This document shows positions 19,113 to 28,610 of a stretch of 64,000 nucleotides of DNA, piece after piece (the stretch's first letter is position 1; every line of letters begins with the position of its first letter). The notes below the pieces were generated by a model. The model was not told where the DNA came from. It worked only from the letters and a program-made list of their open reading frames with translations, and did no database searches. Source of the stretch: Endozoicomonas montiporae CL-33 (GTDB lineage: Bacteria; Pseudomonadota; Gammaproteobacteria; Pseudomonadales; Endozoicomonadaceae); assembly GCF_001583435.1 (NCBI RefSeq), contig NZ_CP013251.1, positions 3,051,215 through 3,115,214 of the forward strand. Reading direction: 5' to 3'. A program made the position numbers and the translations under genes.

Positions 19113-19906
19113 AGCTCATCCACCATTTCACTAGCATGTTTACGGAACAGAGTAAAACCCAGGCCACAAAGCAATATTCCCAAACTTAAAGCTGGAAGCA
19201 ACCCATACCAGTCAGGCCATACTCCATCTACAAGAATGGTTTGGCATGCTTTTATTACACCTGCCAAAGGGTTAAACACCATATAGGGCTTTACCCACTC
19301 CGGAAGAATTGATGGCGGATATACTATAGGGGTAAACCAAAACCAGAATTGCAAGATAACTTCAAACAAATGCCCAATGTCACGGAAGAAAACATTCAGT
19401 ACACCCAAGGTTATACCTAAGCCAATAGCAAAACTGACCATAACCAGCAGAACAGGGATAAGTGCAAAATACACAAAACCCGGAAATAGCCCGGTTACTA
19501 TGAGAAAGACGGTAAAAATTGAAAATATAATCAGAAAATTCAATAAGGCATTACACACCACTGTGACAGGCAAGCATAGCCTTGGAAAGTTTATCTTTTT
19601 TAATAAATTAGCATTTCCAATAAATACATTTTGAGCACGGCTGGCAATTTCTGAAAATAAGCCCCAAGTCAAAATACCAGCACAGAGAAATACGCTATAT
19701 CCCATACTGTGATCAATATTTGGTAATCTGGCATGCATTACTTGAGAGAAAACGACAGTGTAAACAATAATCATGGCGAGCGGGTTTAGCACACTCCAGG
19801 CTGCACCCAAAAGAGAGCTTCTATATTTCATCTGAAACTCTCTTTTTATATTGCTAAGTATAAAGCCACGATATGCCCACAGTGATTTACAGACAACAGT
19901 TAGCAT
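19109..19906 (-). CDS. wzm: Polysaccharide ABC exporter permease
   Basis: A 265-residue ABC-2 type membrane protein with six helices, starting with an amphipathic segment containing FILSNIKREFQMKYRSSLLG, a family hallmark. WSVLNPLAMIIVYTVVFSQVM, RARNVF-like loop (ASRAQNVFIGNANLLKK) and FWFTPIVYP follow. It moves undecaprenyl-linked polysaccharide across the inner membrane together with Wzt. Located 23 bases after manB and overlapping wzt. Confidence 0.9.
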   Translation of the reverse strand: MLTVVCKSLWAYRGFILSNIKREFQMKYRSSLLGAAWSVLNPLAMIIVYTVVFSQVMHARLPNIDHSMGYSVFLCAGILTWGLFSEIASRAQNVFIGNANLLKKINFPRLCLPVTVVCNALLNFLIIFSIFTVFLIVTGLFPGFVYFALIPVLLVMVSFAIGLGITLGVLNVFFRDIGHLFEVILQFWFWFTPIVYPPSILPEWVKPYMVFNPLAGVIKACQTILVDGVWPDWYGLLPALSLGILLCGLGFTLFRKHASEMVDEL

Positions 19907-19929
19907 TGTTTTATATTTACTCTAATTTT

Positions 19930-21300
19930 TTAAGTGAAATTGGATATAACAGCTTCGATATCAGCCAATTTTTTATGAATAATGCGATTATCTGCTTTTG
20001 TTTCTATATTAACTCTTAGTAATGGCTCAGTATTTGACGTTCTGATATTCATACGCCAATTACTAAACTCCATACTTACTCCATCACAAGAGTCAATTGT
20101 TAAAACCTCCTTAGAAAAGTGAGTTTTAACCGCATCAATACAAAGTGTACTATCTTTTACTCTGTAATTAATTTCACCACTGCACAGGTATGCCTGCATA
20201 CGCTCTTCCATAAGTTCAGAGAGAGTCTTAACGGTCGTGCAAAGCAGTTCAGCCACAAGCAACCACGGAATCATCCCACTATCACAATAAGCAAAATCCC
20301 TGAAATAATGGTGCGCACTCATCTCACCGCCATAAATAGCATTTTCCATACGCATCCGTTCTTTAATAAAAGCATGTCCAGTCTTTGATTGAATCGGAAT
20401 GCCATCATTCTTTCTAACTATATCTATAGTATTCCAAGTTAGTCGAGGATCATGAATAATTTTCTCACCTGGAGATTTTTTTAAAAATGCCTCAGCCAGA
20501 AGCCCAACAATATAATAACCTTCAATGAAATGACCATTTTCATCAAAGAAAAAGCAACGATCAAAATCACCATCCCACGCAATACCCATATCAGCCCCGT
20601 GTTCTTTTACAGCTGACGAGGTTGCTTCACGTTTTTCCGGGAGCAAAGGGTTGGGAATACCATTTGGGAAAGTTCCGTCTGGTTCATGATGGATTTTAAT
20701 GAATGTAATCGGTATATTTTCTTTTTTAAACCGCGATTCTATAGCATCAATAACATGACCAGCAGTGCCGTTTCCGGCATTTACAACCAGCTTCAAAGGT
20801 TTAATGTTCTTATAATCAATAAAGCCCAGCACATGTTCTACATAAGCATCCAGTATGGAAAGTTTTGTTAAAGAGCCCCGGGTAGCTGATGTTGTAAAGT
20901 CCTGATTTTCAGCAATTCTTTTTATTTCTTTCAACCCAGTGTCTCCACTGACAGGCTGAGCACCTCTCCCCACAAATTTCATGCCGTTAAAGTCAATCGG
21001 GTTATGGCTGGCAGTGACTTCAATGCCGCCATCTACATCAAGATGAAACGCTGCAAAATAAACTTCTTCTGTACCTGTAGTGCCGATATCAATAACATCA
21101 GAGCCTGCATCCATCAGACCTTTGGCAAGGGCTAGTTTCAACGCCCCACTACTCAGACGAACATCACTGCCAACCACCACTTTTTTAGCGTTTAAATGCT
21201 GAGCATAAGCACGACCAATTCGATATGCGATTTCTTCATTTAACTCTGTTCCCAGCCTGCCCCGAACATCATAGGCTTTAAAACATGTAAGACTTGTCAT
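19930..21300 (-). CDS. manB: Phosphomannomutase
   Basis: A 456-residue alpha-D-phosphohexomutase interconverting mannose-6-phosphate and mannose-1-phosphate. It shows [11 protein letters not shown] at the start, the phosphoserine loop [15 protein letters not shown] at about residue 95, the metal-binding [11 protein letters not shown] and the sugar-binding [19 protein letters not shown] loop. The C-terminal domain [14 protein letters not shown] binds phosphate. It overlaps manC by four bases and supplies mannose-1-phosphate to it. Confidence 0.93.
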   Translation of the reverse strand: MTSLTCFKAYDVRGRLGTELNEEIAYRIGRAYAQHLNAKKVVVGSDVRLSSGALKLALAKGLMDAGSDVIDIGTTGTEEVYFAAFHLDVDGGIEVTASHNPIDFNGMKFVGRGAQPVSGDTGLKEIKRIAENQDFTTSATRGSLTKLSILDAYVEHVLGFIDYKNIKPLKLVVNAGNGTAGHVIDAIESRFKKENIPITFIKIHHEPDGTFPNGIPNPLLPEKREATSSAVKEHGADMGIAWDGDFDRCFFFDENGHFIEGYYIVGLLAEAFLKKSPGEKIIHDPRLTWNTIDIVRKNDGIPIQSKTGHAFIKERMRMENAIYGGEMSAHHYFRDFAYCDSGMIPWLLVAELLCTTVKTLSELMEERMQAYLCSGEINYRVKDSTLCIDAVKTHFSKEVLTIDSCDGVSMEFSNWRMNIRTSNTEPLLRVNIETKADNRIIHKKLADIEAVISNFT

Positions 21301-22715
21301 TCCGCCCTCCCATAAAGATCATTCAAGCGAACAATATCATCCTCTCCAAGGTAGCTGCCTGTCTGTACTTCAATGAGCTGTAAAGGAATTTTACCCGGAT
21401 TCTCAAGCGCATGAACTTCGCCAACAGGAATATAGGTTGACTGATTTTCTGTTATTAAAAGCTCTTTATCCCCAAGTGTCACTTTCGCAGTCCCACTGAC
21501 AACAACCCAATGCTCTGCCCTATGGTGATGTTTTTGAACAGATAGTTTCTCACCAGCATTAACCGTAATTCGTTTTACCTGAAACCGTTCTCCTGAATCA
21601 ACCGAGTCATAAAAACCCCAGGGTCGATAGACTTTTCTATGCACCAGGGCTTCAGCCCGGTTGTTTTCCTTTAATGTTTTTACAACCTTTTTAACATCCT
21701 GAACACAGTCTTTATGAGCAATAAGAAGAGCATCGTCGCTTTCTGTAATAACAAGATTTTCGACTCCAATAGCTGCAATAAGGCTTTTCTCAGAGTGTAC
21801 ATAACAGTTTTCTACATTATCTAAAATAACATCACCCTGAACCGTATTATTGTTGTCGTCTTTTTGTCCTAACAGCCATAAAGCTGACCATGATCCTACA
21901 TCACACCACCCTGCATCCATGGGTACAACCACTGCACTGTTTGTTTTTTCCATAACAGCGTAATCAATGGAGTTATCGGGACATTGTTCTAATGCCTCTT
22001 CGCTCAGGCGAATGAAGTCTCTGTCTTTAACTCCTGCTTGATAAGCACTGACACAGGATTCATGTATGGAAGGCTCCAGAATGTTCAACTCACTCAAGTA
22101 CTGTCTTGCACTGAATAAAAACATTCCTGAATTCCAGTAATAATCGCCTGAAGCTACGTAATTTTCTGCCGTGATTTTATCTGGCTTTTCTACAAATTTT
22201 TCAACAGGCTGAACGCCACTGTTACCTTTGGACTTAATGTATCCATAGCCCGTTTCAGCGTGTTCAGGTACTACACCAAAAGTCACTAACTTGCCTTCAA
22301 GAGCAGATTCTTTTGCCAGCAGTACAGCCTGCTTAAATGCGTTGGCATTGATTATTACATGATCTGCAGCCAGAACTAACAACAGTGCATCTTCCTCAAC
22401 ATCTAGTGAATCTAATGCGTTAAGTGCTGCCACAGCCACGGCAGGTGCAGTATTACGAGCAAGTGGTTCAAGTATGATACTGTCTAAACAGATACCTGCA
22501 TCGCGACTCTGCTCAGCAACAATAAACCTGTGCTCTTCATTCGCCACTACAACCGGCGGTGAATATATTTCAGATTCACAAACTCGTTCCAGTGTGTTCT
22601 GCAGCATAGTCTTATCACCGAACAGTGATAAAAACTGCTTAGGATAAAAAGCCCTGGACTGAGGCCAAAGGCGACTTCCATTGCCACCCGATAATATTAT
22701 TGGTGTTATTTTCAT
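21297..22715 (-). CDS. manC: Mannose-1-phosphate guanylyltransferase / mannose-6-phosphate isomerase
   Basis: A 472-residue bifunctional type II enzyme. The N-terminal nucleotidyltransferase has [20 protein letters not shown], and VEKPDK near residue 175. The C-terminal cupin isomerase has [35 protein letters not shown] and [13 protein letters not shown] with metal-binding histidines. It makes GDP-mannose for gmd and the mannosyltransferases. It is the first gene of the 16-kb leftward cluster; the cluster promoter should lie in 22716-22879. Confidence 0.94.
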   Translation of the reverse strand: MKITPIILSGGNGSRLWPQSRAFYPKQFLSLFGDKTMLQNTLERVCESEIYSPPVVVANEEHRFIVAEQSRDAGICLDSIILEPLARNTAPAVAVAALNALDSLDVEEDALLLVLAADHVIINANAFKQAVLLAKESALEGKLVTFGVVPEHAETGYGYIKSKGNSGVQPVEKFVEKPDKITAENYVASGDYYWNSGMFLFSARQYLSELNILEPSIHESCVSAYQAGVKDRDFIRLSEEALEQCPDNSIDYAVMEKTNSAVVVPMDAGWCDVGSWSALWLLGQKDDNNNTVQGDVILDNVENCYVHSEKSLIAAIGVENLVITESDDALLIAHKDCVQDVKKVVKTLKENNRAEALVHRKVYRPWGFYDSVDSGERFQVKRITVNAGEKLSVQKHHHRAEHWVVVSGTAKVTLGDKELLITENQSTYIPVGEVHALENPGKIPLQLIEVQTGSYLGEDDIVRLNDLYGRAE

Positions 22716-22879
22716 GTTGATAACCTTATTAGTGCTTATGCATCAACTTTAATTTGGTAAAACGAAAAGCAAAGCTGCTCTTCAATTCTGCACTTTGAAA
22801 ACCCTTTTTATACTCCTGCATTCTTATATGGCTATAATGACAATGTTCAAACGGCAGCATAATAGAAGGAGATCAGAAT
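22716..22879. promoter_or_regulatory. Divergent intergenic region (polysaccharide cluster / DUF29 gene)
   Basis: AT-rich 164 bases between divergent starts. The rightward gene has a clear AGAAGGAG ribosome binding site. I see no JUMPstart/ops element and no convincing -35/-10 pair, so promoter presence is inferred from gene arrangement only. Confidence 0.4.
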
Positions 22880-23314
22880 ATGCATGATGAGACTCTGTAC
22901 GAAAAAGATTTCTACCAGTGGACACAACAGCAAGCCGCACTCATTCGTAAGGGCCGACTGGGAGAACTTGATTTGAACAATATTCTTGAGGAAATCGAAA
23001 GCATGGGCAGAAGTGAACATCGCCAGCTGGGTAACTGTCTGGATGTTTTACTGATGCATCTTCTGAAATGGCAATATCAGCCCGATCACCAAAGTTCTAG
23101 CTGGAGAGGTTCTATAGAAGAGCAACGAGTTAGAATTCGTAAACTCATCAAGGAGAACCCAAGCTTAAAGCCCAAAGTACACGACACTTTGCAGGAAGCT
23201 TATGCGCTGGCAAAAATTGGTGCCTACAAGGAAACCGGGCTCTCGCAGGACGTTTTTCCTAAGCACTGTCCTTGGGATTACGATCAGATTATGGATGAAG
23301 CTTTTTGGCCTTAG
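22880..23314 (+). CDS. DUF29 family protein
   Basis: A 144-residue soluble protein with the DUF29 pattern: LYEKDFYQWTQQQAALIRKG at the N-terminus, DLNNILEEIESMGRSEHRQL, a run of leucines with LLKWQYQP, then SWRGSIEEQR and a C-terminal FP..CPWDYDQIMDEAFWP. The function of DUF29 is unknown; genes of this type are frequent in cyanobacteria and marine gammaproteobacteria and often sit in accessory regions. Preceded by a strong ribosome binding site. It is alone in its orientation here. Confidence 0.8.
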   Translation: MHDETLYEKDFYQWTQQQAALIRKGRLGELDLNNILEEIESMGRSEHRQLGNCLDVLLMHLLKWQYQPDHQSSSWRGSIEEQRVRIRKLIKENPSLKPKVHDTLQEAYALAKIGAYKETGLSQDVFPKHCPWDYDQIMDEAFWP

Positions 23315-23328
23315 AAGGTAGTCACCGT

Positions 23329-23355
23329 GTTGGGAGGCGCTTCGCTTGTCCCAAC
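23329..23355. repeat. Dispersed hairpin repeat, copy 1
   Basis: Seven-base arms (GTTGGGA 23329-23335, TCCCAAC 23349-23355) around a GCGCTTCGC-rich loop. A near-identical copy is at 34234-34260. It lies between convergent genes and may act as a terminator or be a REP-like element. Confidence 0.6.
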
Positions 23356-24693
23356 CTACGGCTTGAACAGCCCTTCAAGATCATCCAAAGAATAACCTTT
23401 ATAGTTAATCTCATATCCCTTCAGTTGCTGGCAAAGCTTAACGGCTTTTTCGCGTAAATGGCTTAGCCGAATATTCTTTGGGTTTCGCTTAACCTCTGCG
23501 ATCAATACTTTCTTTTCCAGGTCATTCACCGCTACCACATCAATTTCATTCTGATTGCCGCGTTCCCAATAACTGCCCACAATATTGTAATCGCCACTTT
23601 CAGCCAATGTTTGCCTTATGACCTGCTCAAGCCATTGGCCACTCCAGGTGGGGTAGTCGCGTTCAATCACCTGATGAATAAAACGGTAATTACCAATTTC
23701 AATAGCACTGCGGTAGCGGTAAATAAAACGAAACCAGAATGCAAGAAAAGCATCTGCAATTCGGTACTTGACTAAGCGTGTACCTGGCTTTGAGAGTACT
23801 GGCCTGTGTCGCTCTATAATGTCAAACTCATTTTCCAGCCTGTCCAATTGAGGCCCTACCGATACTTCCAGTAACGACTCTATTTCCGGACGACTCGTAG
23901 AGCCTGAAGCAATTGCGGCAAGAATGGAAAAATAGGAGCCATGTTCAGGGCCAAATTCTTCTGCTAAACGATAATGGCCTTCTTCTATGATCAAGCTGTG
24001 CTCATTGATGAGCCCTTGCCAAAATCCCTCAGTCGTTTGTAGATTAGCTAACCATTCAAGGTATTTAGGTACACCACCACTCAGCATGTACCATTGTAAT
24101 AAGGTTTCGGGAGAAAACTGTTTTCCGTCGTGTAAAATTTCAGCTATATAACGCGGACGCAAGGGTTGAAGGTTAATTCGATGATCCGCACGACCAAACA
24201 AAGGTTCCCGGCTGTCCTGAAACAGCCTCGTCATAACACAGTATAAAGAGCCACAACAAATCAGATGCATACGGCTCTGTTGTTTGTAGCGATCCCATAA
24301 ATCCTGAAGCTCTGAAAAAAATGCTTTATTGACTCGATTAAAATCCTGAAATTCATCAAGTACGACTGTCAGTGGTGAGGTACAGCTGTATTGAAGCAGG
24401 ATTTCCATCACCTCCCGCATTCGCCTTGGCGTACCAAACACAGGAACGTTCAGTACTGTGCGAATTTGTTCTGTAAACTCTTCACACAGTAAAGGCTCCT
24501 GCTTGCGGGAGACAAACAAATAAATAGAAGGATGATTTTGGTCTTGTGAGAAAGCCTGATTCAGTAACGCGGTTTTACCTACACGTCGCCTTCCTACCAC
24601 CAGAGTCATCGCCGCTGATCCAGAGCTAGCTTGATGACTCCAGTCTATGAGCTGCTGGAGCTCGTACTCTCTGTTATAAAATTTCATTAACAT
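23356..24693 (-). CDS. AAA ATPase with C-terminal DUF234 / PD-(D/E)xK-like domain
   Basis: A 445-residue protein of the archaeal-type ATPase family. Walker A is VVGRRRVGKTAL at about residue 33, Walker B VVLDEFQDF, sensor ICCGSLYCVM, and the winged-helix GGVPKYLEW region follows. The C-terminal domain contains NEIDVVAVN and VLIAEVKR, the D...ExK pattern of restriction-like nucleases found in DUF234. Members are common in accessory islands and are suspected of defence or mobile-element roles; no activity is established. Three genes in this direction (this one, HEPN, MNT) form a small island between the polysaccharide cluster and folC. Confidence 0.75.
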   Translation of the reverse strand: MLMKFYNREYELQQLIDWSHQASSGSAAMTLVVGRRRVGKTALLNQAFSQDQNHPSIYLFVSRKQEPLLCEEFTEQIRTVLNVPVFGTPRRMREVMEILLQYSCTSPLTVVLDEFQDFNRVNKAFFSELQDLWDRYKQQSRMHLICCGSLYCVMTRLFQDSREPLFGRADHRINLQPLRPRYIAEILHDGKQFSPETLLQWYMLSGGVPKYLEWLANLQTTEGFWQGLINEHSLIIEEGHYRLAEEFGPEHGSYFSILAAIASGSTSRPEIESLLEVSVGPQLDRLENEFDIIERHRPVLSKPGTRLVKYRIADAFLAFWFRFIYRYRSAIEIGNYRFIHQVIERDYPTWSGQWLEQVIRQTLAESGDYNIVGSYWERGNQNEIDVVAVNDLEKKVLIAEVKRNPKNIRLSHLREKAVKLCQQLKGYEINYKGYSLDDLEGLFKP

Positions 24694-24729
24694 TACCGTA
24701 ACTTTCGCTACAGTAAGTTTATGATATTT

Positions 24730-25233
24730 TTACTCGGTCGTCATTTCTGAGTCATACTTCTGGCAATAAATCCTTACTCTATTTGCAATATCCAACAACA
24801 CTGGTGTGTACTGCAGTACTTTTAGAAATATAGAACTCAGCGCTTCAGACTGATATTCATGAGCAATCGTATTACGAAGCTCACGGATATCGATGAACTC
24901 CATTGCATCATCTATCAAGCCTTTCTTTTCGGCTCGGTTTATACGATCCCGAACAGTTCCAGAATGATCAAGATCGATAGTGTCAATCAATCGGAAGATC
25001 TTTTGCAGCAAAATATCATCAAGTCTTGCAAAGCGAGCCGTTAGTGATTCAAACTTTTCAAGATCTTCAAGCTTTGGCAGAATATTTTTTTTCAGCTCCA
25101 GCTGCTGACATCGTGCATAAGACCAACTTAACAGCGCTTCCATTTGCTTCATGGATTCCAACTGCTGGTTCAATAGCAGAAATTGATTCACCTTCTTATT
25201 GGGCACTTCTCTTTCACCCTCTAGCTTACTCAT
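24730..25233 (-). CDS. HEPN-domain toxin (HepT-like)
   Basis: A 167-residue helical protein with the HEPN RNase motif R-x4-H-x-Y in ELRNTIAHEYQSE near residue 125, the expected site for HepT toxins. It follows an MNT nucleotidyltransferase with a four-base overlap, the standard order of HEPN-MNT modules. In characterised systems the HEPN protein cuts RNA (in some cases tRNA) and the MNT partner silences it by adding AMP residues to the motif tyrosine. The protein is somewhat longer than a minimal HepT, with an N-terminal extension of about 40 residues. Confidence 0.8.
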   Translation of the reverse strand: MSKLEGEREVPNKKVNQFLLLNQQLESMKQMEALLSWSYARCQQLELKKNILPKLEDLEKFESLTARFARLDDILLQKIFRLIDTIDLDHSGTVRDRINRAEKKGLIDDAMEFIDIRELRNTIAHEYQSEALSSIFLKVLQYTPVLLDIANRVRIYCQKYDSEMTTE

Positions 25234-25511
25234 AAGCGTACCCCTTCCGACAAGGCTATACGAGTAAAGGGGTCACTATCATCAGCCGCAATCACAAGGT
25301 CAATCTTCTGCTCACCGATCAGATCATAAAGCCCGATGCGAATTTTCGACTTATCCATAAATGTCAGTATCTCTGACATGATTAGCAAATCGATATCACC
25401 ACCCTTGGCCTGATCGTCCACTCTTGACCCGAACAACCAGATTTCAGCGTTCGGGTCCAAGCCATATATCACTTGCCGGATTGCATTTAATTCGTTCTCT
25501 GTCAGCCGCAC
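25230..25511 (-). CDS. MNT-type nucleotidyltransferase antitoxin (MntA-like)
   Basis: A 93-residue minimal nucleotidyltransferase. The catalytic GSRVDDQAKGGDIDLL (G-S-x10-D-x-D) is at about residue 28 and a third acidic residue is in KIDLVIA. The stop overlaps the HEPN start (ATGA), so antitoxin is translated first. It would neutralise the HEPN partner by adenylylation, by analogy with MntA-HepT. Confidence 0.85.
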   Translation of the reverse strand: MRLTENELNAIRQVIYGLDPNAEIWLFGSRVDDQAKGGDIDLLIMSEILTFMDKSKIRIGLYDLIGEQKIDLVIAADDSDPFTRIALSEGVRL

Positions 25512-25593
25512 AATTCATTACCTGTATTGATAATCGGGCTATAATAACAACCTCGTACAGAAGCTGAAAACGCTTTATCGCTTTAGAGAACGG

Positions 25594-26862
25594 TTAAATA
25601 ACATTCAGATACTTACTCACGGTTTGGAAAGAGCCAACGATTAATAATCGATCAGCAGAGGAGAGGTCATTGATGATATCATCCCTATCAAGGGCTTCGT
25701 CCACGCTACCGCCACAAGCCTCAATGGCATCTTTCAAATCAGACGCACACAGGGCTCGTGGCGAGTCGAACTCGCTGACAATCCACTCATCAATAACAGG
25801 CGTTAATGTGCTGACTACAGATTTATAATCTTTGTCTCTGTACATCGCGATCAACGCACGGGTTTTGCCCGGCACAGGGTCTTGTTCTAGTTTCTCTCTC
25901 AGCATGCGCGCAGCTTGCGGGTTGTGGGCCACGTCAAAGACTACCTGCACATGGTCGTTATTTTTATTGTTTACGACCTTTTTCGTATATCTGCCGGAGA
26001 GATGCGCTCTGGCTATCCCTTCATTTAGTTGATCATACGACACCGGATAAGGCAATAGTTTGACCGCCTGAACAACGGTTGCTGCATTATCGATAACCAA
26101 TTGTGGTGTGGGTATTTCTTGGATATTTTCTTCAACCCCTTGCCAGTTCTTGCCTTGCCAGCACCAACTTGTATTTTCATCGGTTAATGTAAATTCCTGC
26201 TCTCGCCGATAAAGTGGTGCACCAACCTCTTTTGCGTGTTCAATAACGGACTCGGGAACCGGTGAGTCACCATAAATAGCTGGAACATCAGGTCGCATAA
26301 TACCTGCTTTTTCTTTGGCAATTTTCTCAATCGTATCCCCTAACCATTCCTGATGATCGAGGTCAACTGTTGTGATTATTGAAAGGTTGGGATCTATGGC
26401 ATTGGTCGCATCCAGCCTGCCGCCAAGACCCACTTCCATAATGGCAATTTCAACACCGGACTTTTTAAAACAACAGGCAGCTACCGCGACTGCAAACTCA
26501 AAGTAAGTGAGCCAGTCACCCTGCCTGTGCTTGTCTACAGCGCAGAAAGCTTCGTAAAGGTCTTGGTCTGAAGCTTCTTCATTATTAATGTTAATTCGCT
26601 CATTAAAGCGGTGAATATGAGGGGATGTGTATGTGCCGACAGAGTAACCGGCACCTGTTAACACGGACTCTAACAAGGCAACGGTTGAGCCTTTGCCATT
26701 AGTGCCTGCAACGGTTATGACATAGGGAGCTGGCGTTAAAAGCTCTGCACGAGTTAGCACATTGGTGATTCTGGTTAACCCAAATTCTATATTGGTTTCC
26801 GGGTGTGTGGTTTCCAGCCAGTAGAGCCAGTCGTTTAGATGTGTGAATGATTTTCTAGACAT
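25594..26862 (-). CDS. folC: Folylpolyglutamate synthase / dihydrofolate synthase
   Basis: A 422-residue Mur-ligase-fold enzyme that adds glutamate to dihydropteroate and to tetrahydrofolates. The ATP loop VAGTNGKGSTVALLESVL, TSPHIHRFNERI, GLGGRLDATNAI and DHQEWLG are all present, and the C-terminal domain has VFDVAHNPQAARML. In Pseudomonas-type genomes folC lies between accD and dedD-cvpA-purF; here both junctions are occupied by accessory DNA. Confidence 0.96.
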   Translation of the reverse strand: MSRKSFTHLNDWLYWLETTHPETNIEFGLTRITNVLTRAELLTPAPYVITVAGTNGKGSTVALLESVLTGAGYSVGTYTSPHIHRFNERININNEEASDQDLYEAFCAVDKHRQGDWLTYFEFAVAVAACCFKKSGVEIAIMEVGLGGRLDATNAIDPNLSIITTVDLDHQEWLGDTIEKIAKEKAGIMRPDVPAIYGDSPVPESVIEHAKEVGAPLYRREQEFTLTDENTSWCWQGKNWQGVEENIQEIPTPQLVIDNAATVVQAVKLLPYPVSYDQLNEGIARAHLSGRYTKKVVNNKNNDHVQVVFDVAHNPQAARMLREKLEQDPVPGKTRALIAMYRDKDYKSVVSTLTPVIDEWIVSEFDSPRALCASDLKDAIEACGGSVDEALDRDDIINDLSSADRLLIVGSFQTVSKYLNVI

Positions 26863-26924
26863 AAATTAACGAATTGTGATGAATTTCACATTCTCCGTAG
26901 CATTGAAAAAGTCAGGCCTGAATA

Positions 26925-27084
26925 ATACCAATTCCGCTTTCTAAATATGACGATGAGCAAGTCATTCTGGATCGCGGGACAAGGCGGAACGACGAGTAAT
27001 AGCCAGCTATTGCGAGGAGTTCCAACGCAGCTCCCGTGATTCAGAATGGCTGCGCAATTCATGTTTAGAAGGTGGAATTGGTAT
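26925..27084. repeat. 160-bp miniature inverted-repeat element, family A, copy 1
   Basis: Ends are imperfect 26-bp inverted repeats beginning ATACCAATTCCG (left) and ending CGGAATTGGTAT-like (right, GGTGGAATTGGTAT). The interior is also partly self-complementary. Copies of the same element are at 44157-44316 (complete) and 44065-44156 (left part). It carries no gene and forms the 3' end of the frameshifted MNT gene. Confidence 0.85.
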
Positions 27085-27386
27085 CATTACATAATGAGCA
27101 TGAGCCAAAATCGCTTGCTTAAACTCGTCAGAAACGTCTTTCCAGACAAAGAGGTCAACTCTGAAAGGCAGATTACTTTCTTCAAAGGCCTCACGAAGCT
27201 CTGATACTTCGGATGCTCGCTGGTTTGAAGTGAATAAACTAAATCAAGGTCTGATGACTCAGTAGCCAAACCATTCACGCGAGAGCCATAAGCCCAAACC
27301 TTGTTGTCAGGTATAAACATTTTTAGTAATGACTCCAGTAGCACCTTCTGCTCTGGAGTGATACCCATTCTATTGTTCGACTTCAT
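27007..27386 (-). pseudogene. Orphan MNT nucleotidyltransferase, frameshifted, with element-derived C-terminus
   Basis: The first part (VWAYGSRVNGLATESSDLDLV) has a good G-S-x10-D-x-D motif. Just after DLDLV, in a run of T residues near 27238-27245, the conserved continuation (SELREAFEESNLPFRVDLFVWK, split here by frame) moves to another frame; one lost T explains it. In the conserved frame the protein would read on (DVSDEFKQAILAHAH) straight into the family A element, ending at a stop at 27009-27007. As written, the uncorrected frame stops at 27087. No HEPN partner is adjacent, so the module is both broken and unpaired. Confidence 0.7.
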
Positions 27387-27442
27387 CGTTCCGGCTCTGT
27401 ATTTTTCATGACTACCGATTACCAGTCATTGTCTGATAATAT

Positions 27443-28609
27443 TCAACGCAATGACTGCATAACATAAGAATAACCAATCCGCTCCTGCTCTAACCTTAAA
27501 TTTTCACCTTGTCGGTTATTTTGAAGGTCATCAAGCAGCTGGGATTCAGGCTGTGTCAAGTTATCGGGCGAGCCGTTAAATCGTTTGGATTCAGCCTCCT
27601 GAACACAAAGGTGCTTATGCTCATCCAGTGTTGTCTGATCCATTAACAACGATTGGGTTTGAGGGAACATACTCCGAACCACCGAGAGAATGGAAAAACC
27701 GTGAGTGTCAACATCGCCCCAGTAAGTGATCTGTTTGTCTTTCAACCATTCAACAGAACCAAGAGAGCGAATACCGTAGCCCAAACCAAATATCACCATG
27801 GCATCTGTCACAGCTGGAAAGGTCAAACCATTCACCTTATTTTCAGTGATATATACAGTACTCACCGGTTGCTCAACAAACTGTGATAAAGGAACGCTCA
27901 TATCCGTAACGGGTTGATCACTGTCGAGCAGCCTGAAACGAATTAATGACTCATCAAAGCGCAAACCATAACGGCGTTCAAAGCCGTTTTCAGACAGGCC
28001 TGTCACTGAATCATCAAAGTCTTCCTCTTCGAGCACCAGGGTCAAGAGTTCTGTCAGTATGCCCTTGTGATTTTCAATAAACTTGGTATCGACTCCCTGT
28101 ATATCAAGCTGTCGTATATAGCGATCAGGTCTTGGTCGAATCTGAAAGTATCGACAGACCTTAATGAGTTGATGCCAACTTTCAGCGTATTCCAGAGCTT
28201 TGAGTGGTTTTCGGGATAAGAACTGCATTGCATCCGGCAACTGTCGCCGCGTCATACCCGCTATTTCATCAAACTGTCGGAAGGCTGTTTTTCTTCCAAT
28301 AAAATCCAGCCAGTCGTTCCGATCTTCAAAAACAATTTTATGGGGTAAACGCTGTTGACCCAGCTGATTATGGTTAATGGTTTTGTATTCCAGCTGGTAA
28401 CCGGTTCCCTTTTCACTTTTTGAATGGCTGCTCAGCGTTGCAATCCAATCACGTATTTTGCCAAAATCGCTGGTTAGCGTTCGGCCTGACGGAGTCTTGA
28501 ACGGTATCTCCAAAGGAAACACCGTTTCATTTGCCAGCCATTCTCTTAAAAAGCCCCCGGTTGACCAGGGGCGCATCGCTTTCTTCAGCAGTTCCTTTTG
28601 AGTGATCAT
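27443..28609 (-). CDS. jetD: Wadjet nuclease subunit JetD (DUF3322/DUF2220, Toprim)
   Basis: A 388-residue protein. The N-terminal half is the DUF3322-type arm; the C-terminal half carries the Toprim-like centre with TENKVNGLTFP at about residue 244 and YWGDVDTHGFSIL at about residue 295 (the D-x-D metal motif). In Wadjet systems JetD is the endonuclease that cuts plasmid DNA once the JetABC motor has extruded a small circular molecule. It begins two bases after the jetC stop. Length and motif order match family members. Confidence 0.9.
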   Translation of the reverse strand: MITQKELLKKAMRPWSTGGFLREWLANETVFPLEIPFKTPSGRTLTSDFGKIRDWIATLSSHSKSEKGTGYQLEYKTINHNQLGQQRLPHKIVFEDRNDWLDFIGRKTAFRQFDEIAGMTRRQLPDAMQFLSRKPLKALEYAESWHQLIKVCRYFQIRPRPDRYIRQLDIQGVDTKFIENHKGILTELLTLVLEEEDFDDSVTGLSENGFERRYGLRFDESLIRFRLLDSDQPVTDMSVPLSQFVEQPVSTVYITENKVNGLTFPAVTDAMVIFGLGYGIRSLGSVEWLKDKQITYWGDVDTHGFSILSVVRSMFPQTQSLLMDQTTLDEHKHLCVQEAESKRFNGSPDNLTQPESQLLDDLQNNRQGENLRLEQERIGYSYVMQSLR

Positions 28610-28610
28610 C

